Source: Carnobacterium_B sp045617425 (GTDB taxonomy: Bacteria; Bacillota; Bacilli; Lactobacillales; Carnobacteriaceae). Taken from it: a DNA stretch of 64,000 bases. Every line of letters starts with the position of its first letter. The first letter of the stretch is position 1. The position numbers and the translations under genes were made by a program. This document shows positions 44,091-53,158 of the stretch, piece by piece. The notes below the pieces were generated by a model. That model was given only the letters and a program-made list of their open reading frames with translations, did not search any database and was not told the DNA's origin. Where the stretch lies: contig NZ_JAZLIO010000009.1 of the NCBI RefSeq assembly GCF_045617425.1, positions 434,001 through 498,000 of the forward strand, given 5' to 3'.

Positions 44091-44885
44091 CTATATTTTT
44101 TCATAAATGAAAGATGCACGTTTAATAAAACCGTATTTTTCTGGATTGTAAATCGTTTCTGTTGCCCCTGTGAAGAACAAACCACCCGGTACAAGTGCAT
44201 CACTAAATTTTTGATACAACTCTTCCTTCACTTCGTTTTTAAAGTAAATGGTCACATTTCGGCAAACAATTACATGATACTCTTTCCCAAAGCGATCACC
44301 GATTAAATCGTGTTTCTTGAATGCAACTTTATTTTTGATTTGATCTGCCAAATAAAAGATACTTTCTTCTTCTGTAAAATAATGCTTACGATTCTCATCA
44401 TCCACATTCTTTATTTCTGTACTGGAAAAGATTCCCTTTTCAGCTTTCGCTAAAATAGTCTCATCAATATCTGTTGCGGTTATTTTTTCTGCTTGAGCAA
44501 TATGATGCTTGTCCATGATCATTGCTAGTGAATAAGCTTCTGCCCCGGTAGAGCAAGCTGCACTCCAAATTTTTAAAGCACCAAAACGAGGTTCAAGATA
44601 CGATACCATCAACTCTTCAAATTCATCAAACACTTCTCTATTACGAAAAAAATCTGTTACATTAATCGTAATGTAGTTCAAAAAGTTCTTTTTAATGATT
44701 GGATCTGTTTGGATCTTCACAGCGTATTCTTCTAACGTTGCAACACCAGTATTTTTCATAATCGTTCCAATACGTCTTTGAAGCTGTTTTTCTTTGTATC
44801 CATCTAGATTAATATTCAAATGCTCTTTTGTCCATGCATAGAAAAATTCGAAATTCAACATTAGCTTCTCATCCTTATCATCCAA
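44091..44885 (-). CDS. cheR: Chemotaxis methyltransferase CheR
   Basis: 264 residues; methylates receptor glutamates with S-adenosylmethionine. SAM site IWSAACSTGAEAYSLAM and FHVIVCRNVTIYFK-type motif (YHVIVCRNVTIYFKNE) are clear. Overlaps the 3' end of cheB by 25 bases. Confidence 0.95.
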   Translation of the reverse strand: MDDKDEKLMLNFEFFYAWTKEHLNINLDGYKEKQLQRRIGTIMKNTGVATLEEYAVKIQTDPIIKKNFLNYITINVTDFFRNREVFDEFEELMVSYLEPRFGALKIWSAACSTGAEAYSLAMIMDKHHIAQAEKITATDIDETILAKAEKGIFSSTEIKNVDDENRKHYFTEEESIFYLADQIKNKVAFKKHDLIGDRFGKEYHVIVCRNVTIYFKNEVKEELYQKFSDALVPGGLFFTGATETIYNPEKYGFIKRASFIYEKI

Positions 44886-45883
44886 TTAATTAATTCTGAT
44901 ATTTCATTTAAACTCGCGATCTCATCAATCACACCTTTTTGAACTGCATTGCCTGGCATGCCATAAACAATAGATGTTTCACGGTTTTGTGCAACTGTGA
45001 AACCACCAGCTTTTTTTATTTTATCCAATCCTTTTGCACCATCTTGCCCCATACCCGTTAAAATAAAACTAGCTAAATCACTACCGTACGTATCAGCAGC
45101 TGTTTCAAATAAATAATCTACCGCTGGGCGTACGCCATGGATTTTATCGGCCTCATTTAATTTGATGCATTGATTGTCAATAACCATATGGTAACCACCT
45201 GGAGCAACATAGACAAAACCAGCTTTTATTGTCATACCATCTTCAGCTTCCACCACTGTCGCAGAGGACTCTTTGTCCAAACGTTTGGAAAAGGATGTAG
45301 TAAATCCTTTTGGCATATGCTGAACAATAAATATTGGAAATTTTAAATTTTCTGGTAGTGAGCGAATAATTGAGAATAGGGCTTTAGGTCCTCCTGTAGA
45401 GGCCCCGATGGCAATGGCTTTAATCTTTTTAGGTAACCTATCTTCTAATTCACTTTTTTGTAAAAACGACTTTTCTATATGGACTTCTGTTTTCAGTTGT
45501 TCAAATAATGGTTTTATCTTATCTGCTACTTCATTTTTAAATACATCTGATTGGTTTCTTATATCATGAGGTTTTTCAATGAAATCCATTGCACCTAGAT
45601 CTAATGCGGCAATCGTGTTGTCTTCTCCACTAAATGAACTCATCATAATGACTGGTGTAGAGTATTCTTTTTTTATAATTTCAAGGGTTTCTAATCCATT
45701 TAATCCCGGCATTTCAATGTCTAACGTAATAACATCAGGTTGAAGCTGTGGAATTGCCTTTAGTGCGTCTCGCCCATTTCTTGCCGTACCAATAACTTCT
45801 AATCCGTCAATACTCGTTATTGTTTCAGTAATAATTTTTCTCATAAAAGGAGAATCGTCCACAACCAATACTTTTATATCCAT
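44861..45883 (-). CDS. cheB: Chemotaxis methylesterase/response regulator CheB
   Basis: 340 residues: receiver domain with Asp55 (VITLDIEMPGLNG) and methylesterase domain with catalytic Ser162 (IGASTGG), His189 (QHMPKGF) and Asp281 (LTGMGQDGAKG). Removes methyl groups and deamidates receptors for adaptation. Between cheD and cheR. Confidence 0.96.
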   Translation of the reverse strand: MDIKVLVVDDSPFMRKIITETITSIDGLEVIGTARNGRDALKAIPQLQPDVITLDIEMPGLNGLETLEIIKKEYSTPVIMMSSFSGEDNTIAALDLGAMDFIEKPHDIRNQSDVFKNEVADKIKPLFEQLKTEVHIEKSFLQKSELEDRLPKKIKAIAIGASTGGPKALFSIIRSLPENLKFPIFIVQHMPKGFTTSFSKRLDKESSATVVEAEDGMTIKAGFVYVAPGGYHMVIDNQCIKLNEADKIHGVRPAVDYLFETAADTYGSDLASFILTGMGQDGAKGLDKIKKAGGFTVAQNRETSIVYGMPGNAVQKGVIDEIASLNEISELINWMIRMRS

Positions 45884-45908
45884 TCTTTGTTTCTCCCCTT
45901 ATCCCTTT

Positions 45909-46391
45909 TTACAATACTATTATCTCTCTATTCACCATTCGAATCGTTACTGTAAAGGTGGCCAAATCGATAATCATTGTTCTGCCCATATTTCCCCCAG
46001 TATGAGTGGCCAATAAAGGAATCCCTAACTGTTTCAATACTTCTTCAACAGCAAGAATGTTTCGATCCCCGATACTTCCATGTGGAAGATCTTTAGAAAA
46101 TTGAAACATACTTGCACCACCAGCTATTTTAGCGACTAGTGGATTGTTATTTGTTCGTTTATTTATTTCTGATACCATATAGGGGACAGCTAAATCAGCA
46201 AATTTTTCAATTTTATTGACCTCTCTAAAAGCAGTGCTGTCTGGCAGCATGATATGACTTAATCCGCCGATTTTCGTTTTAGGATCATATAAAGCAATCC
46301 CAATACAGGAACCTAATCCTACTGTTATCAAGGACTGAGGTTGCTCTGCTATTTTATAATCTGAGATTCCAACCCTCAATTCATCTGCCAT
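45909..46391 (-). CDS. cheD: Receptor glutamine deamidase CheD
   Basis: 160 residues with the catalytic Cys29 (TVGLGSCIGIALYD) and His46 (GGLSHIMLP). Deamidates receptors and interacts with CheC. Presence of CheC, CheD, CheB, CheR and CheW indicates the full Bacillus-type adaptation set without CheV. Confidence 0.95.
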   Translation of the reverse strand: MADELRVGISDYKIAEQPQSLITVGLGSCIGIALYDPKTKIGGLSHIMLPDSTAFREVNKIEKFADLAVPYMVSEINKRTNNNPLVAKIAGGASMFQFSKDLPHGSIGDRNILAVEEVLKQLGIPLLATHTGGNMGRTMIIDLATFTVTIRMVNREIIVL

Positions 46392-46425
46392 ACATTTTTC
46401 ACCATTCCTCTAATTCTACCCCTTA

Positions 46426-46875
46426 TTATCTATTGATTAATGATACTAGTTCTTGTTCCCCATTGTTTGTAAAAATACTGTCTATATCTAACTGTAAAAT
46501 GATTTCCTCTGCTGTTCGGATAAAGGCCATGACATAACTAGCTGCTTCTTGCGCTGCTTCTTCTGAAGTTTCGCGTTCTGCACTTTCAAAAGAGCGAATA
46601 GTGGTCACTTTATCTACCACCAAACCAATTTTTTCCTTTTGCCAGTTGACAACAATCACTTTAGTGTCAGCAGTTAGCTCTGTTTTACTTTGAAAGAACC
46701 GTTCTCTTAAATCAATGATAGGTAAAATACTTTCATCATAATCAATTGCGCCTAATATATACGTAGAGGTATCTGGAATTCTGGTCAACCCTTCAACATG
46801 TATGATTTTTTCGGTTACTTCAATTGGAATGGCAAAGCTTTGACCACCACTACTAAAAATAACAAACTTTTCCAT
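46426..46875 (-). CDS. cheW: CheW coupling protein
   Basis: 149-residue CheW domain (FSSGGQSFAIPIEVTEKI, IPDTSTYILGAIDYDESILPIIDLRERF). It follows the receptor gene of this operon after a hairpin. Couples receptors to CheA. Confidence 0.92.
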   Translation of the reverse strand: MEKFVIFSSGGQSFAIPIEVTEKIIHVEGLTRIPDTSTYILGAIDYDESILPIIDLRERFFQSKTELTADTKVIVVNWQKEKIGLVVDKVTTIRSFESAERETSEEAAQEAASYVMAFIRTAEEIILQLDIDSIFTNNGEQELVSLINR

Positions 46876-46911
46876 TATTCTTTATTCCTCCAATTTCTTT
46901 TTTATTCATTG

Positions 46912-46942
46912 CCGTGCATTCACTCTGTATAAGAATGCACGG
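46912..46942 (-). promoter_or_regulatory. Intra-operon hairpin between receptor gene and cheW
   Basis: Perfect 10-bp arms CCGTGCATTC and GAATGCACGG with an 11-base loop, 27 bases after the receptor stop, not followed by a T-run on the - strand. Confidence 0.65.
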
Positions 46943-46969
46943 TAACTGAACTGTCAGTTAAGGTTCGGG

Positions 46970-49042
46970 TTATTCTAATTTAAATTGATTTGTTTCTTCT
47001 TTTAATTCATTTGCAATTGTTTCTAGCTTAGCAATACTTGATGAAAATTCTTCCATTGTTGCTAAAATTTCTTCTGCATTTGCGGATACTTCTTGTGTCC
47101 CTGCAGAATTTTCTTCAGCTGAAGCCGCAATATTTTCAATTGCCACCAATGTTTCATCTTTTTTAGCTGAAATAGCGAAGCCTAAATTAGCAACATTCAA
47201 AATACTTTCAACTAATTTATCCATTTGATCGGTTACCTTATTTGATGAATCGATCGCTTCATCGATTGTTTTTGTTTGTACTTCGCTTTCCGCATGCGAT
47301 TGTTCGACTTTGCTGACCATTTCATTTGATTTTTCTTGAATGTTTTTAATAATAGTCGCGATATCTTTTGTCGATGCATCACTTTTCTCAGCTAGTTTCC
47401 TGATTTCATTGGCAACTACTGCAAAACCTCTACCGCTTTCACCAGCACGAGCCGCTTCAATTGAAGCGTTTAAAGCCAATAAATTGGTTTGGTCGGATAT
47501 TCCATCAATTACTTTAACAATTTTTTCTATATTTTGAATATCCTCATTTACAGCATGGATACTCTTCGCTAATTTAGCCATGGTATCGACCGTTGTTTCC
47601 CAGTTGTCATGAACTTCAGACATCATTTGATTATTTTTTCCATTGGCAATCGTTGTATCATCTGTATGTTGTCCCATTTTTTGAATATTTTGATCAATTT
47701 CACCCACGGTTTTGGATAATTCTTCCATTTTTCCTACTGTATCTTCAGTGTCTTTAGTTTGGATGCTTGTAGCTTGAGCAATTCCTGTGATGGTTTCGGA
47801 CACTTCTTCTGTTGCTGAAGTCGTCTGTTTAGAAATATCATTCAGTGTTTGGGTCATATCCATCAAATGATCACTCTTTTGTTGGATGCCTCCAACCATT
47901 TGTCTAAATTGAACCATCATTTTATTGAATGCAAATGCAATTCGCCCAATTTCATCGCTGGTTTCATTGATTTTTTTCGGTTTTCTAAACGCTTTAAAGT
48001 ATTTACTATCTGGCAACATGTGTAAATCATTTCCAGTAATTTCAGTCGTTAAATCACCATCTTCTACTCTGCTGAATGCCTTAGTTAACGTTGCTGCAAT
48101 CGTCATAACATATCTAGATGCAAGTAAGGCACTTAAAATCGCTATGATGATTCCAATCACTAAACCAATAAGAGCAGCTCTATTGGTAGCAGCGACTTCA
48201 TTAGCCATCTCTTCTTCGCCAACGACTCCATAAACAGTCATACCTAGACGACTGACTTTAGCGTAATAACTACCGATTTCTTGATTGTTGCTATCAGTGT
48301 ATACGTAACCTGTTTGTTCGGTTGCTTCTTTAAATAACTCACTGTCACCAATATTTGTCCCAAGTTTCTTTGGATCATTTGACATCAAATAATCCCCTGA
48401 TTCAGAAAGCACAAAAAAGTGTCCGGTATTTCCATTTTGTACTGAGGTCAAATAAGTATTCATTCTTTCTAAGTTCAAATCAATGGCTAAAACACCATAA
48501 AATACGTCATCGACAATGATTGCTCTAGAAATAGTCATTGCCATAGCTCCTGTAGTTGCATCACGGTAAGGTTCACTCCAAATCAGTGCACCGTTACGTT
48601 CAACCGCTCTTTGGTACCACGTTGTTGCACTGGCATCAAAGTCTGAAGCTAAATTTTCAACTGTTCCAAGCACTCCCTGATTTTCAGGAGCATAATAAGC
48701 ATTTCCTATGTACATACTATTGGTTAAAACAAATTGCAATTCTTCTTGAACGAAGGCTTGAGCCTCTTCATCCTCAGTAACATCTTGAAATTCAGATTTT
48801 TCTGCTAATGAATTAATCGTATTTTCTAATTCTAGACCGATCCAATCTAGTTGTGTAGTAAATTGTGTTGCTAGATTTTTTTCACTTTGCTCAACACGTT
48901 GAGACAATAGATTTTGCGTGCTGTAATAATTGATGACTACTAGTATAATAATGGGTATCGTAATCATAGCGATCAACGTAGGGATAATAACAACCCTTAT
49001 ACTTTTTTTCCTTGGGCTCTTCTCTTTGCGCAAATTCTTCAC
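46970..49042 (-). CDS. Methyl-accepting chemotaxis protein (dCache-type sensor)
   Basis: About 690 residues. TM1 at about 18-38, an extracellular region of about 250 residues with Cache features (TWYQRAVERNGALIWSEPYRDATTGAMAMTIS, VFYGVLAIDLNLERMNTYL), TM2 at about 288-310, HAMP, and the signalling domain with LNASIEAARAGESGRGFAVVANE-type tip. dCache sensors commonly bind amino acids or other small metabolites; the ligand here is unknown. Translation starts at GTG 49042 or TTG 49045, both within reach of AAGGAGG. First gene of the che operon, with its own sigma-D promoter. Confidence 0.93.
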   Translation of the reverse strand: MKNLRKEKSPRKKSIRVVIIPTLIAMITIPIIILVVINYYSTQNLLSQRVEQSEKNLATQFTTQLDWIGLELENTINSLAEKSEFQDVTEDEEAQAFVQEELQFVLTNSMYIGNAYYAPENQGVLGTVENLASDFDASATTWYQRAVERNGALIWSEPYRDATTGAMAMTISRAIIVDDVFYGVLAIDLNLERMNTYLTSVQNGNTGHFFVLSESGDYLMSNDPKKLGTNIGDSELFKEATEQTGYVYTDSNNQEIGSYYAKVSRLGMTVYGVVGEEEMANEVAATNRAALIGLVIGIIIAILSALLASRYVMTIAATLTKAFSRVEDGDLTTEITGNDLHMLPDSKYFKAFRKPKKINETSDEIGRIAFAFNKMMVQFRQMVGGIQQKSDHLMDMTQTLNDISKQTTSATEEVSETITGIAQATSIQTKDTEDTVGKMEELSKTVGEIDQNIQKMGQHTDDTTIANGKNNQMMSEVHDNWETTVDTMAKLAKSIHAVNEDIQNIEKIVKVIDGISDQTNLLALNASIEAARAGESGRGFAVVANEIRKLAEKSDASTKDIATIIKNIQEKSNEMVSKVEQSHAESEVQTKTIDEAIDSSNKVTDQMDKLVESILNVANLGFAISAKKDETLVAIENIAASAEENSAGTQEVSANAEEILATMEEFSSSIAKLETIANELKEETNQFKLE

Positions 49043-49148
49043 CAATTGCTCCTCCTTATGTAAAACTTCCTTAGAACACCTTTTCCATTTTACCCGTGTT
49101 TTATAGAAGTTCTCAACTCTACTTTTAATTAAACGTTTATTAAATAAT

Positions 49149-49174
49149 ATATCGGTATTTTTTCTTCATTCTTA
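49149..49174 (-). promoter_or_regulatory. Sigma-D promoter of the mcp-che operon
   Basis: TAAG (49174-49171), 14-base spacer, ACCGATAT (49156-49149) on the - strand, about 105 bases before the start codon. Confidence 0.8.
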
Positions 49175-49228
49175 AGTAGTTAAGTTCTTTTTTTATTTCT
49201 TCTTACGATTGTCATATCTTATTCAATT

Positions 49229-49270
49229 AAAAAAAGCACCTCTTTTGATTTTTAATCAAAAGAGGTGCTT
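49229..49270 (-). terminator. Terminator after the aldo/keto reductase gene
   Basis: Perfect 15-bp arms GCACCTCTTTTGATT / AATCAAAAGAGGTGC followed by a long T-run on the - strand. Confidence 0.9.
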
Positions 49271-49303
49271 TACGATTCAATTTGTAATAAATCAAGTTAT
49301 TTT

Positions 49304-50224
49304 TTAAGGCAATTCATTTCCAGCTGCTCGATAGATATCATACCATTCATCATGCGTCATACGCACTTCGGAAGCTTTGCTGTAGTCAGTTAATCTTTCA
49401 GGAGTCATCGTACCTACAATGGCTTGCATGTTAGCTGGGTGACGCAAGATCCAAGCAATAGCAGTTGCTGAATTAGATAATCCATATCGTTCTCCAATTT
49501 CTTGCAATTTAGCATTTACTTCCGGATAGTTTTTGTTATCTACAAAAATATCTTCACCACTTTTAATCGGTGACCAAGCTTGTATCGTCATGGCTTCTAA
49601 ACGGCTGTAATCCAATACTCCGCCATCACGATTGATACCACTATCAAACTTCGTATTGACATTTATTCCCGCGTCGACCATTCCGGTGTGCATGACACTA
49701 AACTGCAATTGATTTGCAACAAGTGGTTGTTGAACATAATTTTTCAATAATTCAATTTGATATGGATTGTGGTTGCTGACTCCAAAGTTGCGGACTTTTC
49801 CACTCTTTTCTAATTCGTCAAAAACTTCCGCAACGATTTCAGGTTCAACTAGTGCATCTGGACGATGTAACAGCAATACATCCAAGTAATCTGTTTGCAA
49901 ACGTTTAAGAACTCCATCCACACTTTCAATCAAATGCTCTTTTGAAAAATCATAACTGTCTTTTCGAATCCCTACTTTAGATTGAATCAACATTTTTTCT
50001 CGTATAGAAGGATCCATTTCAATTACTTTTCCAAATATTTCTTCAGCTTTTCCTCCACCATATATATCTGCTAAATCAAAAAAATCAATTTCATGGTCTA
50101 ATGCATTATTTAGAACTTTGCTAGCTTCGTCAGGAGACAATTTCCCCATCGACATGCATCCTAACGCAATATTCGGTACCATTAACTCACTTTTCCCTAA
50201 AAACATTCTTTTCATATCCATCAA
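49304..50224 (-). CDS. Aldo/keto reductase
   Basis: 306-residue NADPH-dependent oxidoreductase of the aldo/keto reductase superfamily. Catalytic tetrad visible: Asp50 and Tyr55 (FDLADIYGGG), Lys83 (IQSKVG) and His in LLLHRPD. The cofactor part includes NFGVSNHNPYQIE and GTMTPERL. Resembles the YdhF-type group. Single-gene unit between a terminator and array B. Substrate unknown. Confidence 0.93.
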   Translation of the reverse strand: MMDMKRMFLGKSELMVPNIALGCMSMGKLSPDEASKVLNNALDHEIDFFDLADIYGGGKAEEIFGKVIEMDPSIREKMLIQSKVGIRKDSYDFSKEHLIESVDGVLKRLQTDYLDVLLLHRPDALVEPEIVAEVFDELEKSGKVRNFGVSNHNPYQIELLKNYVQQPLVANQLQFSVMHTGMVDAGINVNTKFDSGINRDGGVLDYSRLEAMTIQAWSPIKSGEDIFVDNKNYPEVNAKLQEIGERYGLSNSATAIAWILRHPANMQAIVGTMTPERLTDYSKASEVRMTHDEWYDIYRAAGNELP

Positions 50225-50611
50225 CCCTCTTTCTTCTCTATAAGAAATCGTTTTCAGTATACCACTACTACACTTTTTTTACTAAAATAATGGTCATTCT
50301 TCACTCAGATTATAATGCTGGATTCAAAATACTCTTTTCTTTCATCAAATGTTATTTAATGTCTAAGTGAGTGTAGTTTTATGATTCACTCTTCCATGAA
50401 CGACCTGCTGATGGATAAGTGAAGCCCATTTCTTGCTTCAGTTATCCGTTAAATGCAGTTTCATGGACAACTGAAGTTTCTTTTCCTCTTCACTCTTCCA
50501 TGAAGACTCCATTTACAAAAAGCAACAAAATAGCTTACATAAAAAGTGATTCTTGATACTTTTTTCTTATATTAAGAGAGAACGATTAAATTTAAGGAGC
50601 GCACGAAAATC
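50225..50611. promoter_or_regulatory. Divergent gap between aldo/keto reductase and NERD genes
   Basis: 387 bases with no gene. It must hold promoters for both neighbours but no strong match is visible. The centre (50360-50505) is occupied by palindromic-unit array B. A GGAGCG ribosome site lies before the NERD gene. Confidence 0.55.
50360..50505. repeat. Palindromic-unit array B (51-bp period)
   Basis: A half unit (GTCTAAGTGAGTG, 50361-50373), unit 1 (50385-50423: TTCACTCTTCCAT with ATGGATAAGTGAA), unit 2 (50436-50476: CTTCAGTTATCCGTTAAA with TTTCATGGACAACTGAAG) and a partial unit (50487-50505: CTTCACTCTTCCATGAAG). Same core as array A. Here it lies between divergent genes, so it cannot be just a terminator. 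Confidence 0.75.
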
Positions 50612-51523
50612 ATGATACTAAAAGAACGAACAAAATCGATTACTCATCGTGTATTGGAATCTTTAAATTTCCGCATGAACTTACCCGTTGACGAAAAACT
50701 AAAATATGAGCATCAAGTGAAAGGTTGGGCTGGTGAAAAACATTTCGATTTCTATATGAGTCAATTTCACCAATCAGGCTATGTACTAAATGATCTCGTT
50801 CTAAATTATAAAGACACTGTTTTTCAAATTGATTGTCTCTTTATTGTGAATAATTCTATCTATTTATATGAAGTGAAAAATTATACCGGTTCCTACTTTT
50901 ATAAAGAAGATTCTTTTTTCACAGAATCAGGCTATCAAATTCTTAACCCATTAAGGCAAATCGATAGAAGTGTGACCTATTTACAAAACGTGCTGCTTCG
51001 CCTAGGATACCGATTGCCCATACACCCAATTGTTGTCTTTATTAATCCCGAATTCACTCTCTACTCTATCTTGCCAAATAAACATTTCCTTTTTTCTTAT
51101 CAATTGCCTAAACATCTTAGTACTCTATCCAATCAAAATTTCTTGATAAAACAAGAACATTTAAATCTAGCAATTAAACTTAAAGAGTTACATAATGAAG
51201 ATTATCGTCCCGATAATCTTCCTATCTATCAATTGGGACAACTGAAGAAAGGTATTTTGTGCCCTATTTGCTTTTCACTTAGTCATACAACTACTAGACA
51301 AAATTACTTTTGTACTGCATGTGGACACAAAGAAACCATTAAAACCGCAATTGAGCGGAGTATAAAAGAATTCAAACTGCTCTTTCCTGATAATTTAATG
51401 TCAACAAGCCAGATTTACGAATGGTGTGAAAAAAACTATTCCAAAGAACGTATTCGAATTATCTTAAAAAAAAATTACCAGAGTCATTTATCACGTAAGA
51501 TGACTTATTATAGTAAAAAATAA
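50612..51523 (+). CDS. NERD-domain protein with C-terminal zinc ribbon
   Basis: 303 residues. The NERD (nuclease-related) domain spans about 36-150, with GEKHFDFYM, the possible active-site acid Asp74 (FQIDCLFIV) and the Glu87-x-Lys89 pair (YLYEVKNY), which is the D-ExK pattern of restriction-type nucleases. A zinc ribbon follows at about 217-237 (CPIC ... CTAC), then a basic helical tail. NERD proteins are thought to act on nucleic acid but few are characterised. No signal peptide. Single-gene unit closed by a terminator. Confidence 0.85.
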   Translation: MILKERTKSITHRVLESLNFRMNLPVDEKLKYEHQVKGWAGEKHFDFYMSQFHQSGYVLNDLVLNYKDTVFQIDCLFIVNNSIYLYEVKNYTGSYFYKEDSFFTESGYQILNPLRQIDRSVTYLQNVLLRLGYRLPIHPIVVFINPEFTLYSILPNKHFLFSYQLPKHLSTLSNQNFLIKQEHLNLAIKLKELHNEDYRPDNLPIYQLGQLKKGILCPICFSLSHTTTRQNYFCTACGHKETIKTAIERSIKEFKLLFPDNLMSTSQIYEWCEKNYSKERIRIILKKNYQSHLSRKMTYYSKK

Positions 51524-51558
51524 TGTTCATTCATGGAAAGAACTAGACCCCTTACAAC

Positions 51559-51603
51559 AAAAAAACGTTCATCACCTATAAAACTGAGTGACAAACGTTT
51601 TGC
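51559..51603. terminator. Bidirectional terminator between NERD gene and permease
   Basis: AAAAACGTT...TCAC and GTGA...AACGTTTT arms with A- and T-runs on the two sides, between convergent genes. Confidence 0.75.
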
Positions 51604-51610
51604 TTTTCTA

Positions 51611-53017
51611 TTAAGCTTCTTGCGATTCCATTGTTGGTGTTTCTTTTAAAATAATATTTAACACTAATGTAACGATTGTTCCAGCTGAAATTCCTGATGA
51701 GAACAATCCACCAAGAATTCCAGGCAGTCCAGCTACCACTTCAGGACGAAAAGCTACACCTAGTCCAACTCCTAAACCTGCAGCGACTATGACTAAATTG
51801 CGGTTATCAAAATTCACACGTGATAATGACTTAACACCAGATGCTGCTACGTTTCCGAACATCAAGACTCCTGCTCCACCTAATACCGCCATTGGCATAA
51901 TAGAAACCAACGTAGCAAATTTTGGAAGGAAACTCATTGCCATTAAAAGAACACCCGCAGTAATCGCAACAGAACGAGAAGCATTACGAGTCAACGGAAT
52001 CAATCCAGCATTTTGACTAAAAGTAGCTACTGGACCTGATCCCATTGCAGGTCCAATAAATGAACCCACACCATCAGCACGAACACCATTTGCAATATCT
52101 TCATCAGTTAATTTTGTTTCTGTGACTTCTCCAATCGTTTGCATCACACCAACAGTTTCGATAACTGTAACTAAGTAACCTGAAATAAATGGAATTGCAA
52201 ATTTCAAATCAAAATTAACGCCATATTTAAACAATTGTGGCATAGCGAACCAATTTGCTTGAGCTACTTGGTTAAAATCAACCATTCCAAGTGGGATACA
52301 CATAATATAACCAGCTACAATACCAATCAGGACTGCAGCAGGTCCGATTTTGACGCTGCCATAGTGATTCAACACCACGATCAATAAAAATACAATAGTA
52401 GCAATTGCTAAATTAAGAGGCGATCCGTAGTTGGCTACACCAACTCCGCCAGCCACCCAGTCAAATGCTACAGGCATCAACGTTAATCCCATCAGTGAAA
52501 TAACGGTACCTGTAACAACAGGAGGAAAAAATTTCATTAGCGGTTTAATAAAATAACTCAAGATAATTTCTAAAACAGCACCCATCATGGTTCCACCGAA
52601 GTAACCGGCAATACCGCCGCCCATCGTGTTGATGACCGCATTTGCAGGACCAACAAATCCAAAATCGGTTCCCATAATTGTTGGAAGCCCAGCTCCTACA
52701 CGAAACCATTTTGGTCCAATTCCTTTAGATTGAATGATTGAAACGACACCTGAACCCAGTAAAGCTGCACTTATCATATAAGAAGTATCTGCAACCCCAA
52801 ATCCGGCCATACCGGAAATAACTAAAGGAACAGCAACAATTCCACCAAAAGCAGTCAGTATATTTTGAAAACCTAAAAGTGTCATCAAGATAAATCCTGG
52901 TTTATCGTCTACTTGATAAATAAGATTTGATTCAGGTTTTGGCGTAACCTTTGCTTTCTTCCCTTCTCTTTTCGGCAATACAATTGTTCCTGCTGGCTGT
53001 TTCATTCTTTCTTCCAA
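51611..53017 (-). CDS. NCS2-family purine (xanthine/uracil type) permease
   Basis: Membrane transporter for a nucleobase, about 468 residues with 12-14 hydrophobic segments. The NCS2 signature QNAGLIPLTRNASR is present after GSGPVATFSQ, and the second substrate-site acid is in the YLVTVIETVGVM segment. The TTG at 53017 is chosen because AGGAGGG ends 6 bases before it; an ATG at 53005 is an alternative. The family cannot by itself separate xanthine, urate and uracil; PurBox-like sites upstream favour a purine. Confidence 0.9.
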   Translation of the reverse strand: MEERMKQPAGTIVLPKREGKKAKVTPKPESNLIYQVDDKPGFILMTLLGFQNILTAFGGIVAVPLVISGMAGFGVADTSYMISAALLGSGVVSIIQSKGIGPKWFRVGAGLPTIMGTDFGFVGPANAVINTMGGGIAGYFGGTMMGAVLEIILSYFIKPLMKFFPPVVTGTVISLMGLTLMPVAFDWVAGGVGVANYGSPLNLAIATIVFLLIVVLNHYGSVKIGPAAVLIGIVAGYIMCIPLGMVDFNQVAQANWFAMPQLFKYGVNFDLKFAIPFISGYLVTVIETVGVMQTIGEVTETKLTDEDIANGVRADGVGSFIGPAMGSGPVATFSQNAGLIPLTRNASRSVAITAGVLLMAMSFLPKFATLVSIMPMAVLGGAGVLMFGNVAASGVKSLSRVNFDNRNLVIVAAGLGVGLGVAFRPEVVAGLPGILGGLFSSGISAGTIVTLVLNIILKETPTMESQEA

Positions 53018-53032
53018 AATAACCCTCCTATT

Positions 53033-53045
53033 AAATACGAACATT
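53033..53045 (+). promoter_or_regulatory. PurBox-like site next to the permease ribosome site
   Basis: AAATACGAACATT matches 12 of 13 positions of the lactococcal PurR box AWWWCCGAACWWT. Confidence 0.5.
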
Positions 53046-53091
53046 TATTTTATCAAACTGATTATACTTCGTTTATTGATGATTCATTTGT

Positions 53092-53120
53092 AGTATAACC
53101 TCAAAACAACATGATGTAAA
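53092..53120 (-). promoter_or_regulatory. Vegetative promoter of the purine permease
   Basis: TTTACA (53120-53115), 17-base spacer, TATACT (53097-53092) on the - strand. It is about 75 bases before the TTG start. Confidence 0.7.
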
Positions 53121-53158
53121 TACCTAAAAGCGAATTATTTTATCATTTTCCACTATTT

